64,000 nt of DNA, taken from NCBI RefSeq assembly GCF_022869785.1, contig NZ_CP094997.1:5575001-5639000 (forward strand), written 5' to 3'. This document shows positions 27,598 through 35,742 of the stretch, piece by piece (the stretch's first letter is position 1; each line of letters begins with the position of its first letter). Source of the DNA: Dyadobacter chenwenxiniae (GTDB lineage Bacteria; Bacteroidota; Bacteroidia; Cytophagales; Spirosomataceae). The position numbers were made by a program, and so were the translations under genes. The notes under the pieces are model-generated. The model had not been told where the DNA came from. It saw only the letters and a list, made by a program, of their open reading frames with translations, and ran no database searches.

Positions 27598-29501
27598 TTT
27601 GTTAGGAACCGGTGGTTTCGGTGCTGCTGGTGCTTTTGCCGGCCTTGCAGGAGCTGGCGGTGGCGGAGGTGCTTGGCCACGCCGGATTGTGGTGGCTTTT
27701 GCCGCACGTGGTGCTTTGGCAGTCCTTGCTTTCAAAATTGATACTGCTTCAAATTTTTCAAGACCCCGCGATTCAACTGCCATTTTTTCACTTATCGCCT
27801 CCATTTTTTCACGAAGGCCGTCCACTTCTTTTTCAAGGTTGCGGATAGGTTCCTCTGCTTTCAATGCTTCTTTTCTTGTTGACGCGATTTGTGCGTTTAA
27901 TTCAGAGATCGCTTGCTCTTGCACCTTGATTTGTTGCTCAAAATCAGTCAGTTGCTTTTCCAGTTCCGATTCATTTGTTTTAGCATCATTAGACCGCGTT
28001 CTTTCCAAAAGAGATGACCTTTTTTCCATCAAATCTTCTCGCAGTTCCATCGCACCTTCTTTCTTCCATTCGAGTTTCTCCATGTTTCGTTCTACACGTT
28101 CAACGTCAAAACGATATTTTTCCATTTCAAGATTGAGCTCCTCAATGCGCTGATTATAAGGCTCCATTTCCGTTTGAAGCGCTTGCAACTTGCGATGGAT
28201 CTCATTCATTTTCTTCTGAGTCGAGTCGTTCATGAATGGAACGGCCGCCATGCCGGATAGGTCAATGTCAGGGATTTCAAATTCAGGAATGTCAAATTCC
28301 GGAATGCTGATTTCGGCAACGTCGTCTGAGCGTATTTCAGCAGGTTCGATGGCGGCAACTTCATATACATCACCCTCTTTAACTTTATAAGTTTGCTGCT
28401 TATGCTTTTTATTGACCGGTTTCGCTATCTTTTTCCCTTCCTTTTGCTTTTCACTCTTTTGCGCCACAGCATAAACTGACACCCCAATAACCAAGCTCAA
28501 AGCGAAAAGCATAATGGGCAAATTTCCAAGCGTTCTGGCTGGTTTAGGATTTAATCCCAAAACGCGCTGAACCCTTTGTAAAAGCAATGGTTTTTTTGAT
28601 GCAAATGCCATTGCAAATCCAGGCGTACGCTGCCATTCGGCCACTTTCACCAATGCGTGCGCTAACGACATTTTGTCTCCGCAAACACTTAATGCAATGT
28701 CGTCACAGCAATGCTCACGCTCGGCGCGAATGCGGTCAGATAACCACCAGATAGCGGGATGGAAGAAGAAAACGACTTCCACAAATGATTGTAACATGTT
28801 GATCAAATAATCATTACGCCTGATATGCGCCAGTTCGTGGGCCAGAATCGCTTCAATTTGTGCCGTAGAAAATCCTGAGAGCAGTCCGATAGGAATTAAT
28901 ACCACAGGGCGCAGCGCACCGATGACCATCGGCGTGACGATTTTAGCTGTCTCCCGGAATTCCACGGACTGTGTAATGTTCATTTTCGCAGTCATTACAC
29001 CAAATCGCGCGCGCCATTCTTTGTCCATTACGATTTTCGCTTTTACCCTCAGTCTTTCTGTAAAAATCCAACCGCCAGCAAAAACGCAGGAGGAGAAAAG
29101 CCGCGCCAATAAGCCAGCATACTACAAGCTCATTCAAATGAGCGGATAGCCACATTTGCATTTTAGAGGAAAGAGAAAGTTTCAGGTTGATCGCACGGTT
29201 TGCGGTAGAGCTGGCCAAGTGTAGCATTTCAGCAGATTTGCCCGTTACAGTTGCTCCTGCTATTGCCGCTGAGGTTGCCTTAAAATGATAATAAGAAAAT
29301 GTCAGCACGGATACGAGAACCTGAGCGGCCAGAAAACCGACGCCGAGTATGTACTTCAAATTTAGCTGACTTGCGGCGAAACAGGTAGAAACTGGCAACG
29401 GCAAGGATTGCAATCAATGTGCCCTGCCAAAGTGAATGGATTAATGTCCATCCAAAAGAAGCGATGGTCGCGTCAGTAAGAAGGCTTTTGATAAGGTTCA
29501 T
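27595..29501 (-). pseudogene. M56/BlaR1-type membrane metalloprotease, double frameshift
   Basis: Three frames together encode about 634 residues. Frame one (from 29501) reads MNLIKSLLTDATIASFGWTL and a membrane helix to KSAKFE. Frame two gives two more helices (about 29358 to 29085). Frame three has the zinc motif HELAH, ends the membrane part near FHPAIWW and includes EREHCCDD. An unusual C-terminal half has about 170 residues of coiled coil and then a proline-rich PPPPPAPARPAKAPAA tail. The breaks lie at 29357-29364 and about 29080, each fixed by removing one base from an A/T run. Normally such a sensor cleaves its BlaI partner (29504, upstream) on envelope stress. The penicillin-binding sensor domain is absent. 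Confidence 0.78.
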
Positions 29502-29503
29502 GG

Positions 29504-29878
29504 CTAACGATTGTTTTCAAGGTTATTTAATAACTCACGTATTTCATCTAATTCTTCTTTGGAAGTGGAGTGATTCCCGAGCGCCTGCATAACCATCTGC
29601 GCAGCCGATCCTTGAAATGCAGTTTCAACCAGCTTGCCCAGCAAGTTCTGCTGCGTTTCCTCTTTTCCCAGCAACGCTACATAAATATGCGAACGCCCTT
29701 GTTCGGTACGATACAAAAGTCCTTTGTCATGCATAATCTGCATTAACTTCAATGTCGTTGTATAGCCGACATCTTTGGTAGCAGACAATGCATCGTGCAC
29801 TGCACGAACCGTGCTGGGCCCGGCTTGCCATAAGTAATTTAAAATTTCTAATTCAGAATCGGTCGGCTTGATGTACAT
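29504..29878 (-). CDS. BlaI/MecI-family repressor
   Basis: This 124-residue winged-helix repressor begins YIKPTDSELEILNYLWQAGPSTVR, the typical BlaI opening, with helix-turn-helix at about 10-60 and a dimerising tail to RELLNNLENN. The start at ATG 29878 is preferred over the GTG-like extension to 29911, because the extension would run over an operator. Three operators lie upstream. The stop lies 2 bases before the sensor start, so the pair is coupled. The sensor is expected to relieve repression; the target genes beyond this operon are unknown. Confidence 0.9.
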   Translation of the reverse strand: MYIKPTDSELEILNYLWQAGPSTVRAVHDALSATKDVGYTTTLKLMQIMHDKGLLYRTEQGRSHIYVALLGKEETQQNLLGKLVETAFQGSAAQMVMQALGNHSTSKEELDEIRELLNNLENNR

Positions 29879-29891
29879 GGCGAGAATGTTA

Positions 29892-29963
29892 TACGATAAT
29901 CTTCGTACCAAATGTCTACGAAAAAAATCGTACTTGCAAGCATCAACTACGATTTTTTTCGTA
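29892..29963 (-). promoter_or_regulatory. three TACGA-N6-TCGTA operators upstream of blaI-like gene
   Basis: Three 16-base dyads with arms TACGA/TCGTA and a 6-base centre lie at 29892-29907, 29917-29932 and 29948-29963. The last two also form a 17-base perfect inverted repeat with each other. The nearest is 14 bases from the ATG at 29878. The layout fits autoregulation by the BlaI-type repressor at the promoter. Confidence 0.72.
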
Positions 29964-30016
29964 GTTGATTGTTAAAATAAGTTAAATGATTGGTATAGAA
30001 GGCTTTGAAACAAGGA

Positions 30017-30040
30017 GATCCGGCTAAGTCTAGCCGGATC
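30017..30040 (-). repeat. 10-bp perfect inverted repeat after dnaN
   Basis: GATCCGGCTA (30017-30026) and TAGCCGGATC (30031-30040) surround loop AGTC. It lies about 150 bases after the dnaN stop on the minus strand. No clear T run follows, so termination is uncertain. Confidence 0.4.
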
Positions 30041-30053
30041 ATCGTGGTATCAG

Positions 30054-30164
30054 AGCCCTAAATCCCTAAAGGGACTTTGCGATATTCTTGTATGTGACGT
30101 AAGCCCATTTAAGGGGTTGGGGTAAACTATTGCGTAACCTTTAAGGGGTTGGGTAATTTATTGC
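30054..30164. repeat. CCC/GGG intergenic repeat with a tandem unit
   Basis: The first 28 bases (30054-30081) align with those at 18313. A direct repeat then follows: TTTAAGGGGTTGGG plus about ten bases occurs at 30108 and again at 30140, 32 bases apart. The region lies between dnaN and the blaI promoter and holds no gene. Confidence 0.5.
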
Positions 30165-30189
30165 TTTAAACGCTGTGATAAATCAAATA

Positions 30190-31314
30190 CTAAACGTAAG
30201 TATTCAACATTACAGGCATCACCAGCATAAGTATATCTTCGTTCTCTTCCTGATCAACCGGGATAATCAAACCAGCGCGGTTAGGAGCAGACAATTCGAA
30301 TGTGATAGTCTTGCTTGAAAGGTTACCTAGCACTTCGATCAGAAACTTCGCATTGAAGCCGATTTCCATATCGTCACCATTATATTCACACATCAGGCGT
30401 TCATTTGCTTCATTGGAATAATCAAGATCCTCAGCAGAGATAACCAGATCGTTCAACGACATTTTTAACCTAACCTGGTGCGTTGTTCTGTTCGAGTAAA
30501 TGGAAATACGTCTTAGCGAGCTAAGGATTTCCATCCGGTTTATGGTAAGTGTATTTTGGTTATTCGTTGGAATTGCGTTTTCATAGTCTGGAAAACGCTC
30601 GTCAATCAAACGGCAGATCATGCGGATATTTCCAAAGCTGAAAAACGCATTACTGGACGTGAATTCAGCCTTAACCGGCAGATCTTCGGATGGCAGACAC
30701 GATTTCAATAAATTCAATGCCTTGCGCTGGATGATCATGGAAGTGTCGACCTCAGATTTAATGTCAGTCCGACGATATCTTACCAGCCTGTGACCGTCAG
30801 TTGCCACGAATGTTGCATTCTCTGTCCCCATTTGAACGAAAACCCCAGTCATAGCAGGACGAAGGTCATCCGTGCTTGTCGCAAATAATGTGTTTGCAAT
30901 GGCTGCGCCTAATGATGAGGACGAAAAGTCAACCGACTGACCGCGATTTACGGCTGGTGTTTTCGGGAAATCAATCGGATTTTCACCAGAAAGCTTATAG
31001 CGGCCATTATCGGAAATGATCTCCGTTCCGAATGTTTCGCTGTTTACTTGCAATGTGATTGGTTGCTCGGGCAATCCGCGGAGCGTATCCAGCAATAATT
31101 TAGCAGGGATAGCAATGGCCCCTTTTTCGGAAGATTCAACCTCAATTTCAGTGATCATCACTGTTTGAAGGTCAGAAGCCGTCACGGTTAATGTATTTCC
31201 TTCCAATGACAAAAGGAAGTTCTCTAAAATGGGCACAATTGGGTTCGTTGAAACGACACCGTTTATAGCAGACAGCTGTTTGAGTAGAACTGATGACGAA
31301 ACGACAAACTTCAT
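30190..31314 (-). CDS. dnaN: DNA polymerase III beta sliding clamp
   Basis: This 374-residue ring-forming clamp tethers DNA polymerase III to DNA. The N-terminus is MKFVVSSSVLLKQL, and three similar domains of about 120 residues can be traced (around 1-120, 130-250 and 255-374). The last segment ends MLVMPVML, as usual for the pocket-forming C-terminus. It is cytoplasmic, and full length is normal. It is preceded on the minus strand by gldG with a 105-base gap. Confidence 0.95.
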   Translation of the reverse strand: MKFVVSSSVLLKQLSAINGVVSTNPIVPILENFLLSLEGNTLTVTASDLQTVMITEIEVESSEKGAIAIPAKLLLDTLRGLPEQPITLQVNSETFGTEIISDNGRYKLSGENPIDFPKTPAVNRGQSVDFSSSSLGAAIANTLFATSTDDLRPAMTGVFVQMGTENATFVATDGHRLVRYRRTDIKSEVDTSMIIQRKALNLLKSCLPSEDLPVKAEFTSSNAFFSFGNIRMICRLIDERFPDYENAIPTNNQNTLTINRMEILSSLRRISIYSNRTTHQVRLKMSLNDLVISAEDLDYSNEANERLMCEYNGDDMEIGFNAKFLIEVLGNLSSKTITFELSAPNRAGLIIPVDQEENEDILMLVMPVMLNTYV

Positions 31315-31419
31315 AATTCGTGACGTAAGTGTTTAGATGATAAATTTATAAAATAGCGGATTTGAAAATCCTTTTGTAGGGAACAAAAGTATAAAAAATA
31401 ACCGATGAAGTACGGTGCT

Positions 31420-33075
31420 TTAAGCGAATTTTCGGCCTCGAAGATAGTAGCGTAATCCACCAAAAACTCCTATCAAGGCAATTGGGAGCAATAAATTAAG
31501 TGCTTGCCAAAACTTTTTATCCTCCCTGATCTGGATTTTGTCCAATGCCCGAATGTCAATTTGTTTGCTGCGTGCATTAATCAGTCCGTTTGCATCCGTC
31601 ATGTAATCAAGCGCATGCATCACGAAGTCCTTGTTTCCGAAGGTTTGCCTGGTCACTCGGTCATAACCCAGCGGTAATGGCGCATTCCTTTTATAATCAT
31701 AATCGTTCACGATGATATCTCCGTCCGAACAAATGATGACTTTGGCTGGGCTTCCGGTTAATTTAAATTTTGCCGCTCTCGGATCACCCGGCAAAATCCG
31801 GTTTGCAAACAAGGAAGTGAACGACCCTTCTAAAAGAACACCGGCCAGTTTCGGCCCGCCAGTATAAGTTGCCGGATCAGGATCATTACGTGCCTCGTTA
31901 TAACCAACAAGCACGGGCGCGTTGAGGATTTGGGTATTTTCGGAGGTCATTAGCAAAGGCGTTTTCTTAATGTTGTCAGCGCCTCCAACCGTATCGATCG
32001 AGCTTAGAAATCTTGTATAAACGGAATTAACATTCCTCGTAATGGTATGTTTACCAAAATTATTCAACAAAGGGAAAAAGCGCCAGGGCACGGGTCTAAT
32101 GTCTGGTTTGTCACCCAGATTGCCAACATTTAGAAGAATTTCCGCGCTGCTTTTGAGATCCTTAACAAGATTGGTGTTAACTCTTGCGCCCCATTTGAAA
32201 AAAAGATCACTGAGGTTCAGATCCAATGGCTGCGCATAATTTCCGTCCAGACTGACGCTGTCGACACGTGCGCCGTCCACGAAAAACAAAGCATTACCGC
32301 CGCCCATGATATATTGATCCAGCTTAAACTTTTCGTCTTCGGAGAAAGCGCTGTCTGGTTTTAAGATCAGTAATGCGTCCAATCCGGCATAGGACTCGGG
32401 GTTGTTCATGTCCAGAAATACATCGTAATTCTGCTGGATCGTTGCAATAAGATCACTTAGACGCGCGGGAGAGATCTTAGTATGGCTGACAACCAAACCA
32501 ACCTTTTTGTGTTCCTGGTTGCCTAGCAGTCGAATAGCTGACGCGATTTCAAACTCAACACCTTCGTACGATTGATTGAGCTGCTCTTCTGGCGTAGCCG
32601 ACCTGTTGCCCTTCAAAAGCTGGACAGGAACGGACAGTGTGTCCGCCTGAACAATTGCACCCGGAAAAACGATCTTTTCCGTTCGCTTCCCGTCTTCATT
32701 ATCGAATATGTTTGTCGGGGTTAACCCTCTGTCAACCAAGTTAAGGAACTGCTTTTGCCGCTGCTCTTCACTGGTCGCTTCGGAAGGATCGGAATAGTTA
32801 ACGATTAAGTGTCCGTTGGCATAAGTCTTAAATTCGTCAAGTGTCTCGCGCGTAGCAGCTTCAAGCCGCTCAAAGCCAGCTGGCAGGTCACCGCTGAGAT
32901 AAACATTGACTACTACATCTTTGTCTAAATTGCCCAAAAGCGCCTTTGTTGCGTCCGAGATGCTATAACGTTTGTCCTCAGTAAGATCCAGCCGGAAAAA
33001 GAACTGGGAAGCCAACCAGTTTACCCCGGCGAGCAAACCCACAATCAAGACAAACCGGAGTGTTGTATTTTTCAT
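31420..33075 (-). CDS. gldG: gliding-motility ABC transporter component GldG
   Basis: This 551-residue protein has an N-terminal membrane helix (residues about 7-25, LIVGLLAGVNWLASQ) and a C-terminal helix (LLLPIALIGVFGGLRYY), with a long periplasmic part between. LDLTEDKRYSIS is the family opening of GldG-type proteins. In gliding Bacteroidota it works with GldF and GldA in an ABC complex. No gldF is seen in this window beside it. Function is from family knowledge. Confidence 0.87.
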   Translation of the reverse strand: MKNTTLRFVLIVGLLAGVNWLASQFFFRLDLTEDKRYSISDATKALLGNLDKDVVVNVYLSGDLPAGFERLEAATRETLDEFKTYANGHLIVNYSDPSEATSEEQRQKQFLNLVDRGLTPTNIFDNEDGKRTEKIVFPGAIVQADTLSVPVQLLKGNRSATPEEQLNQSYEGVEFEIASAIRLLGNQEHKKVGLVVSHTKISPARLSDLIATIQQNYDVFLDMNNPESYAGLDALLILKPDSAFSEDEKFKLDQYIMGGGNALFFVDGARVDSVSLDGNYAQPLDLNLSDLFFKWGARVNTNLVKDLKSSAEILLNVGNLGDKPDIRPVPWRFFPLLNNFGKHTITRNVNSVYTRFLSSIDTVGGADNIKKTPLLMTSENTQILNAPVLVGYNEARNDPDPATYTGGPKLAGVLLEGSFTSLFANRILPGDPRAAKFKLTGSPAKVIICSDGDIIVNDYDYKRNAPLPLGYDRVTRQTFGNKDFVMHALDYMTDANGLINARSKQIDIRALDKIQIREDKKFWQALNLLLPIALIGVFGGLRYYLRGRKFA

Positions 33076-33112
33076 TCAGGAAGATACGGCCTTTGGGCAG
33101 ATTAGATAAAAC

Positions 33113-33155
33113 AAAAAATGGACGATGCTGTGTCCAGTATAAACGTCCATTTTTT
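33113..33155 (-). terminator. terminator after PhyH gene
   Basis: A perfect 12-base inverted repeat (33113-33124 and 33144-33155, arm AAAAAATGGACG) includes an A run that becomes the T run on the minus strand. It lies 39 bases after the dioxygenase stop at 33194 and before gldG. Confidence 0.8.
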
Positions 33156-33193
33156 GCAAAAATATAAAAAACCAAAAATGAATTGGTTATAAA

Positions 33194-34201
33194 TTACTTC
33201 AATACATCCTCAGATTGCGGGAAAACCGGGTTGTCGTAGATATAAACGCCGTTGTAATCTTGTTTGACAGGCACTTGTGCTATGAAATTTCTGTGGTAAG
33301 GCAATGCTTGCTCCGTTGAATAATGGCAGACAAAAGATTTTCGGGTTTGTTCGGGATTCGTGATCATTGAACCGCCATGTGCGAGTGCCGCATGCCAGAT
33401 GAGGACGTCCCCTTTTTTAATAAGTAAAGTTTCTTTTGGATATTGATGTTCTGTGCAGGTTTGGTCGAGATACTGAGCAAATTCAAGAGGCGATTTTGTT
33501 GACTCTTTTTTGAATAAAATACCGTTGCCAAAATTAAATTTAGGCATTTTGTGGGAGCCGATGTAATAGTAGAGCGGGCCCGAATCAATCTTAATGTCTT
33601 CCAGAGCAATCCACGCTGCCGCCAAATGGCTCGGGATTTTGGCAGTCACCCAGGGAAAGTCCTGATGCGTTGGTTGCTGGCTTCCGTACATAAAAACCAA
33701 ACTTTGCATCACCACAACCTGCTGATTGAAAATGGCTTCCAGAAATGACACGATGTAAGGGTGCGTCATCAACTTTTTGCCAGCCACGGAAGAATTATGG
33801 AAGTCGTTGATCTTTACGTATTTGCCAAGCAGTGCTTCTTTGGGAAATTCTTTAATGTTCCGTTCCTGGTTGGGTTTGAATTCGTCCAGATCAATGCGGA
33901 CGGAGAGATCATATTTGTCCGGGTTTTGAACGAGCTCTTGAAAATCACCCCAAAACTTGTCAATCATTTCTTCTGGAATTATTTTCTCCAAAACTACATA
34001 ACCGTTTTGTTCCCAGCCTTTTAGTTTATCCGCCATGTCGTAAGGCACATTGTATCGTGGCGGATTTTTTTTCAAAAAACCGGCGATATCGGCATTAGGT
34101 TTATCAATCCAGGGAAGCGTCGCCTGATCAAATTCCTTAATCGGGAAGTAATGATCTTTAATTGACTCGGCTTTGCGGAGGACACGCTGAACAATGCTCA
34201 T
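33194..34201 (-). CDS. phytanoyl-CoA dioxygenase (PhyH) family protein
   Basis: This 335-residue Fe(II)/2-oxoglutarate oxygenase has the HxD iron motif (H179, D181 in THQDFPW) and a distal His at about 275 in AHGGSM. It likely hydroxylates a small metabolite; the substrate is unknown. The ATG at 34201 (MSIVQRVLRK) is chosen because the in-frame extension to 34237 adds an odd, aromatic-rich start. It is cytoplasmic. It lies between gldG and the broken DUF1080 gene. Confidence 0.83.
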   Translation of the reverse strand: MSIVQRVLRKAESIKDHYFPIKEFDQATLPWIDKPNADIAGFLKKNPPRYNVPYDMADKLKGWEQNGYVVLEKIIPEEMIDKFWGDFQELVQNPDKYDLSVRIDLDEFKPNQERNIKEFPKEALLGKYVKINDFHNSSVAGKKLMTHPYIVSFLEAIFNQQVVVMQSLVFMYGSQQPTHQDFPWVTAKIPSHLAAAWIALEDIKIDSGPLYYYIGSHKMPKFNFGNGILFKKESTKSPLEFAQYLDQTCTEHQYPKETLLIKKGDVLIWHAALAHGGSMITNPEQTRKSFVCHYSTEQALPYHRNFIAQVPVKQDYNGVYIYDNPVFPQSEDVLK

Positions 34202-34288
34202 GTTGTGAATGTGTTGAGAAAATATGATGGTTACCAAATATAATCAAAACCACGACGCGTGACTGAGCCAACACGTCACCGTTGTAAA

Positions 34289-35182
34289 CTACTTATTAAA
34301 CGTGCAGGTGTTGTTATCGGGGTATTTGTAATAAGATTTATAGTTGGTTGCCTTTGGGTTCATGCATCCTTTCAAATTCAGTAATTGAATATTCCGGAAA
34401 TCGATCGGATGGCTTTCGGCCTGCAATGCAATGTAGCCGCTGCCCAATGGCGTGTTGTCCTTACGAACCCAGTCTTCCTCGCTGCCCACTTTTCCATCCT
34501 TAAATGTATGATTTTTACCTACATAACCACCGCCAATTTTTGGATTGGTAAACACCAGAACGGTGTCGCCTTCGATCATGTGATAAACAATGGAATCACC
34601 TAGCACGATTGCTTCAGCAGTAACCCACTGGTCGCCATTGTAAGTTTTTGAAGTGGAGTTGATGCAATGCGCCTGGTCCACTTTTCCGTTTATTTCAACA
34701 ATCGTTCCAGGTGTGCAAAGATTGCCAGTTGTCCTTTCGCGGGCATTTAAGCCGCCTAAATATTGCATTTCCAAAGAAATAGGGAAATCCTGATCCAGAC
34801 CCAAGCTCGCAGCCGACTGCGAATGCAGCATGATGCCGCTGTTCCTTACATTCCAGGAAGCGCCGCCCGGCACCTGGTTTCCTGTGAAGCGATATTGAAG
34901 CCTGATTTTATAATGAGAAAAGGGCTTGTTGTAATACATATGCCCATATTCGGTCGTGAACTTATCATATTACTTATAGTTCACCCGGATCATGTTATCC
35001 TCGGCAATGAATGTGTTTTTGTAATTATCATTCACCTTATGCCCAGCAATCTTAATGTCCCAGCCCGTCAGGTCCTTGCCATTGAACAGAGATAGCCATT
35101 CTTCTTTGTCGGCGGCTTTTTGGGCTTGGGAGTTGTGAGAGAGGATAAGTAAAAAAACTGCGAGTTTCAGAAATTTGAGCAT
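34289..35182 (-). pseudogene. DUF1080 (3-keto-disaccharide hydrolase-type) protein with in-frame stop
   Basis: The reading frame of about 297 residues is open except for TAA at 34970-34972 (reverse strand), after residues MIRVNYK. Translation resumes in the same frame with YDKFTTEYGHMYYNKPFSHYKIR, exactly the DUF1080 fold. A signal peptide (to about residue 20) and WLSLFNGKDLTGWD, the family opening, lie before the stop. DUF1080 proteins bind or hydrolyse sugars, including 3-keto-disaccharides. The codon before the stop fits a single base change from GAA, CAA or AAA, so this is a nonsense mutation or base-call error. Confidence 0.84.
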
Positions 35183-35244
35183 GTTAGGAGATTGAGGTTT
35201 GCCTTTAAACTCAAAGCCTTTAAGCCCATCAATCTAACATACCT

Positions 35245-35260
35245 CCGTTAAATTTAACGG
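35245..35260. promoter_or_regulatory. 16-bp palindrome, candidate operator
   Basis: CCGTTAAATTTAACGG is a perfect 16-base palindrome, 63 bases upstream of the DUF1080 start and about 93 bases before the small gene at 35354. It could be a regulator site for either gene. Confidence 0.45.
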
Positions 35261-35353
35261 CGCGTATTTACCGGCAGATCATTTATTTGCTAAACTCCAA
35301 GACGTGTTGTATATATTTCTCTGGAATTTAGAACACGCACTAGAACAAAATAA

Positions 35354-35530
35354 ATGTCACCTGCCGAAAGGAAAGAACTGGAAGAAGAGATAATTTATCT
35401 TAAATATATTCTCGATTTTTACAGTGGATCAGCAAGCGAACTAACAAGTTTGAAAGGACCTAGACTGGAAGCACATATTAATGGTATTTTGGATCGATTA
35501 CTTGAACTTCAATCAATTCTGGACACATGA
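35354..35530 (+). CDS. small helical protein, unknown
   Basis: This short frame of 58 residues begins MSPAERKELEEEIIYLKY and has strong amphipathic heptads suggesting a coiled coil or helix pair. The last ATG overlaps its stop (ATGA at 35527-35530), which starts the next gene. Coupling by a 4-base overlap and sensible amino-acid use support it as real. I do not recognise a family, and there is no signal peptide. Confidence 0.6.
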   Translation: MSPAERKELEEEIIYLKYILDFYSGSASELTSLKGPRLEAHINGILDRLLELQSILDT

Positions 35531-35742
35531 ACGAACAGATAATCCCTAAGTCTTTGCGTAACGCATTCAACAAATTCTCAACATTGCAAAGCGAGGAAGA
35601 AAAAAAAGAATTCTGGAAGACGATGGCCCGGAACAAAGACCAGTTTGCTCCGGGTACATTAGATATGGAAATTGAAAAAGGCCTGATAGCTTTATCTGAC
35701 CGAGTGGATGAACTTTTGAAAAAAGTAAGACAACCCGTCTGA
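35527..35742 (+). CDS. small hypothetical protein, coupled to preceding gene
   Basis: This 71-residue protein (NAFNKFSTLQSEEEKKEF) is helical and rich in Glu/Lys. It overlaps the 58-residue gene by ATGA, so the two are a translational unit. Its stop abuts the rnr stop with no gap. Function is unknown. A small partner-pair role, such as toxin-antitoxin, is possible but not shown by sequence. Confidence 0.6.
   Translation: MNEQIIPKSLRNAFNKFSTLQSEEEKKEFWKTMARNKDQFAPGTLDMEIEKGLIALSDRVDELLKKVRQPV

Noticed and set aside
27599..28153. 184-codon plus-strand frame opposite the M56 gene tail
   Set aside because: It is the reverse of the coiled-coil and proline-rich coding sequence; composition bias keeps it open.
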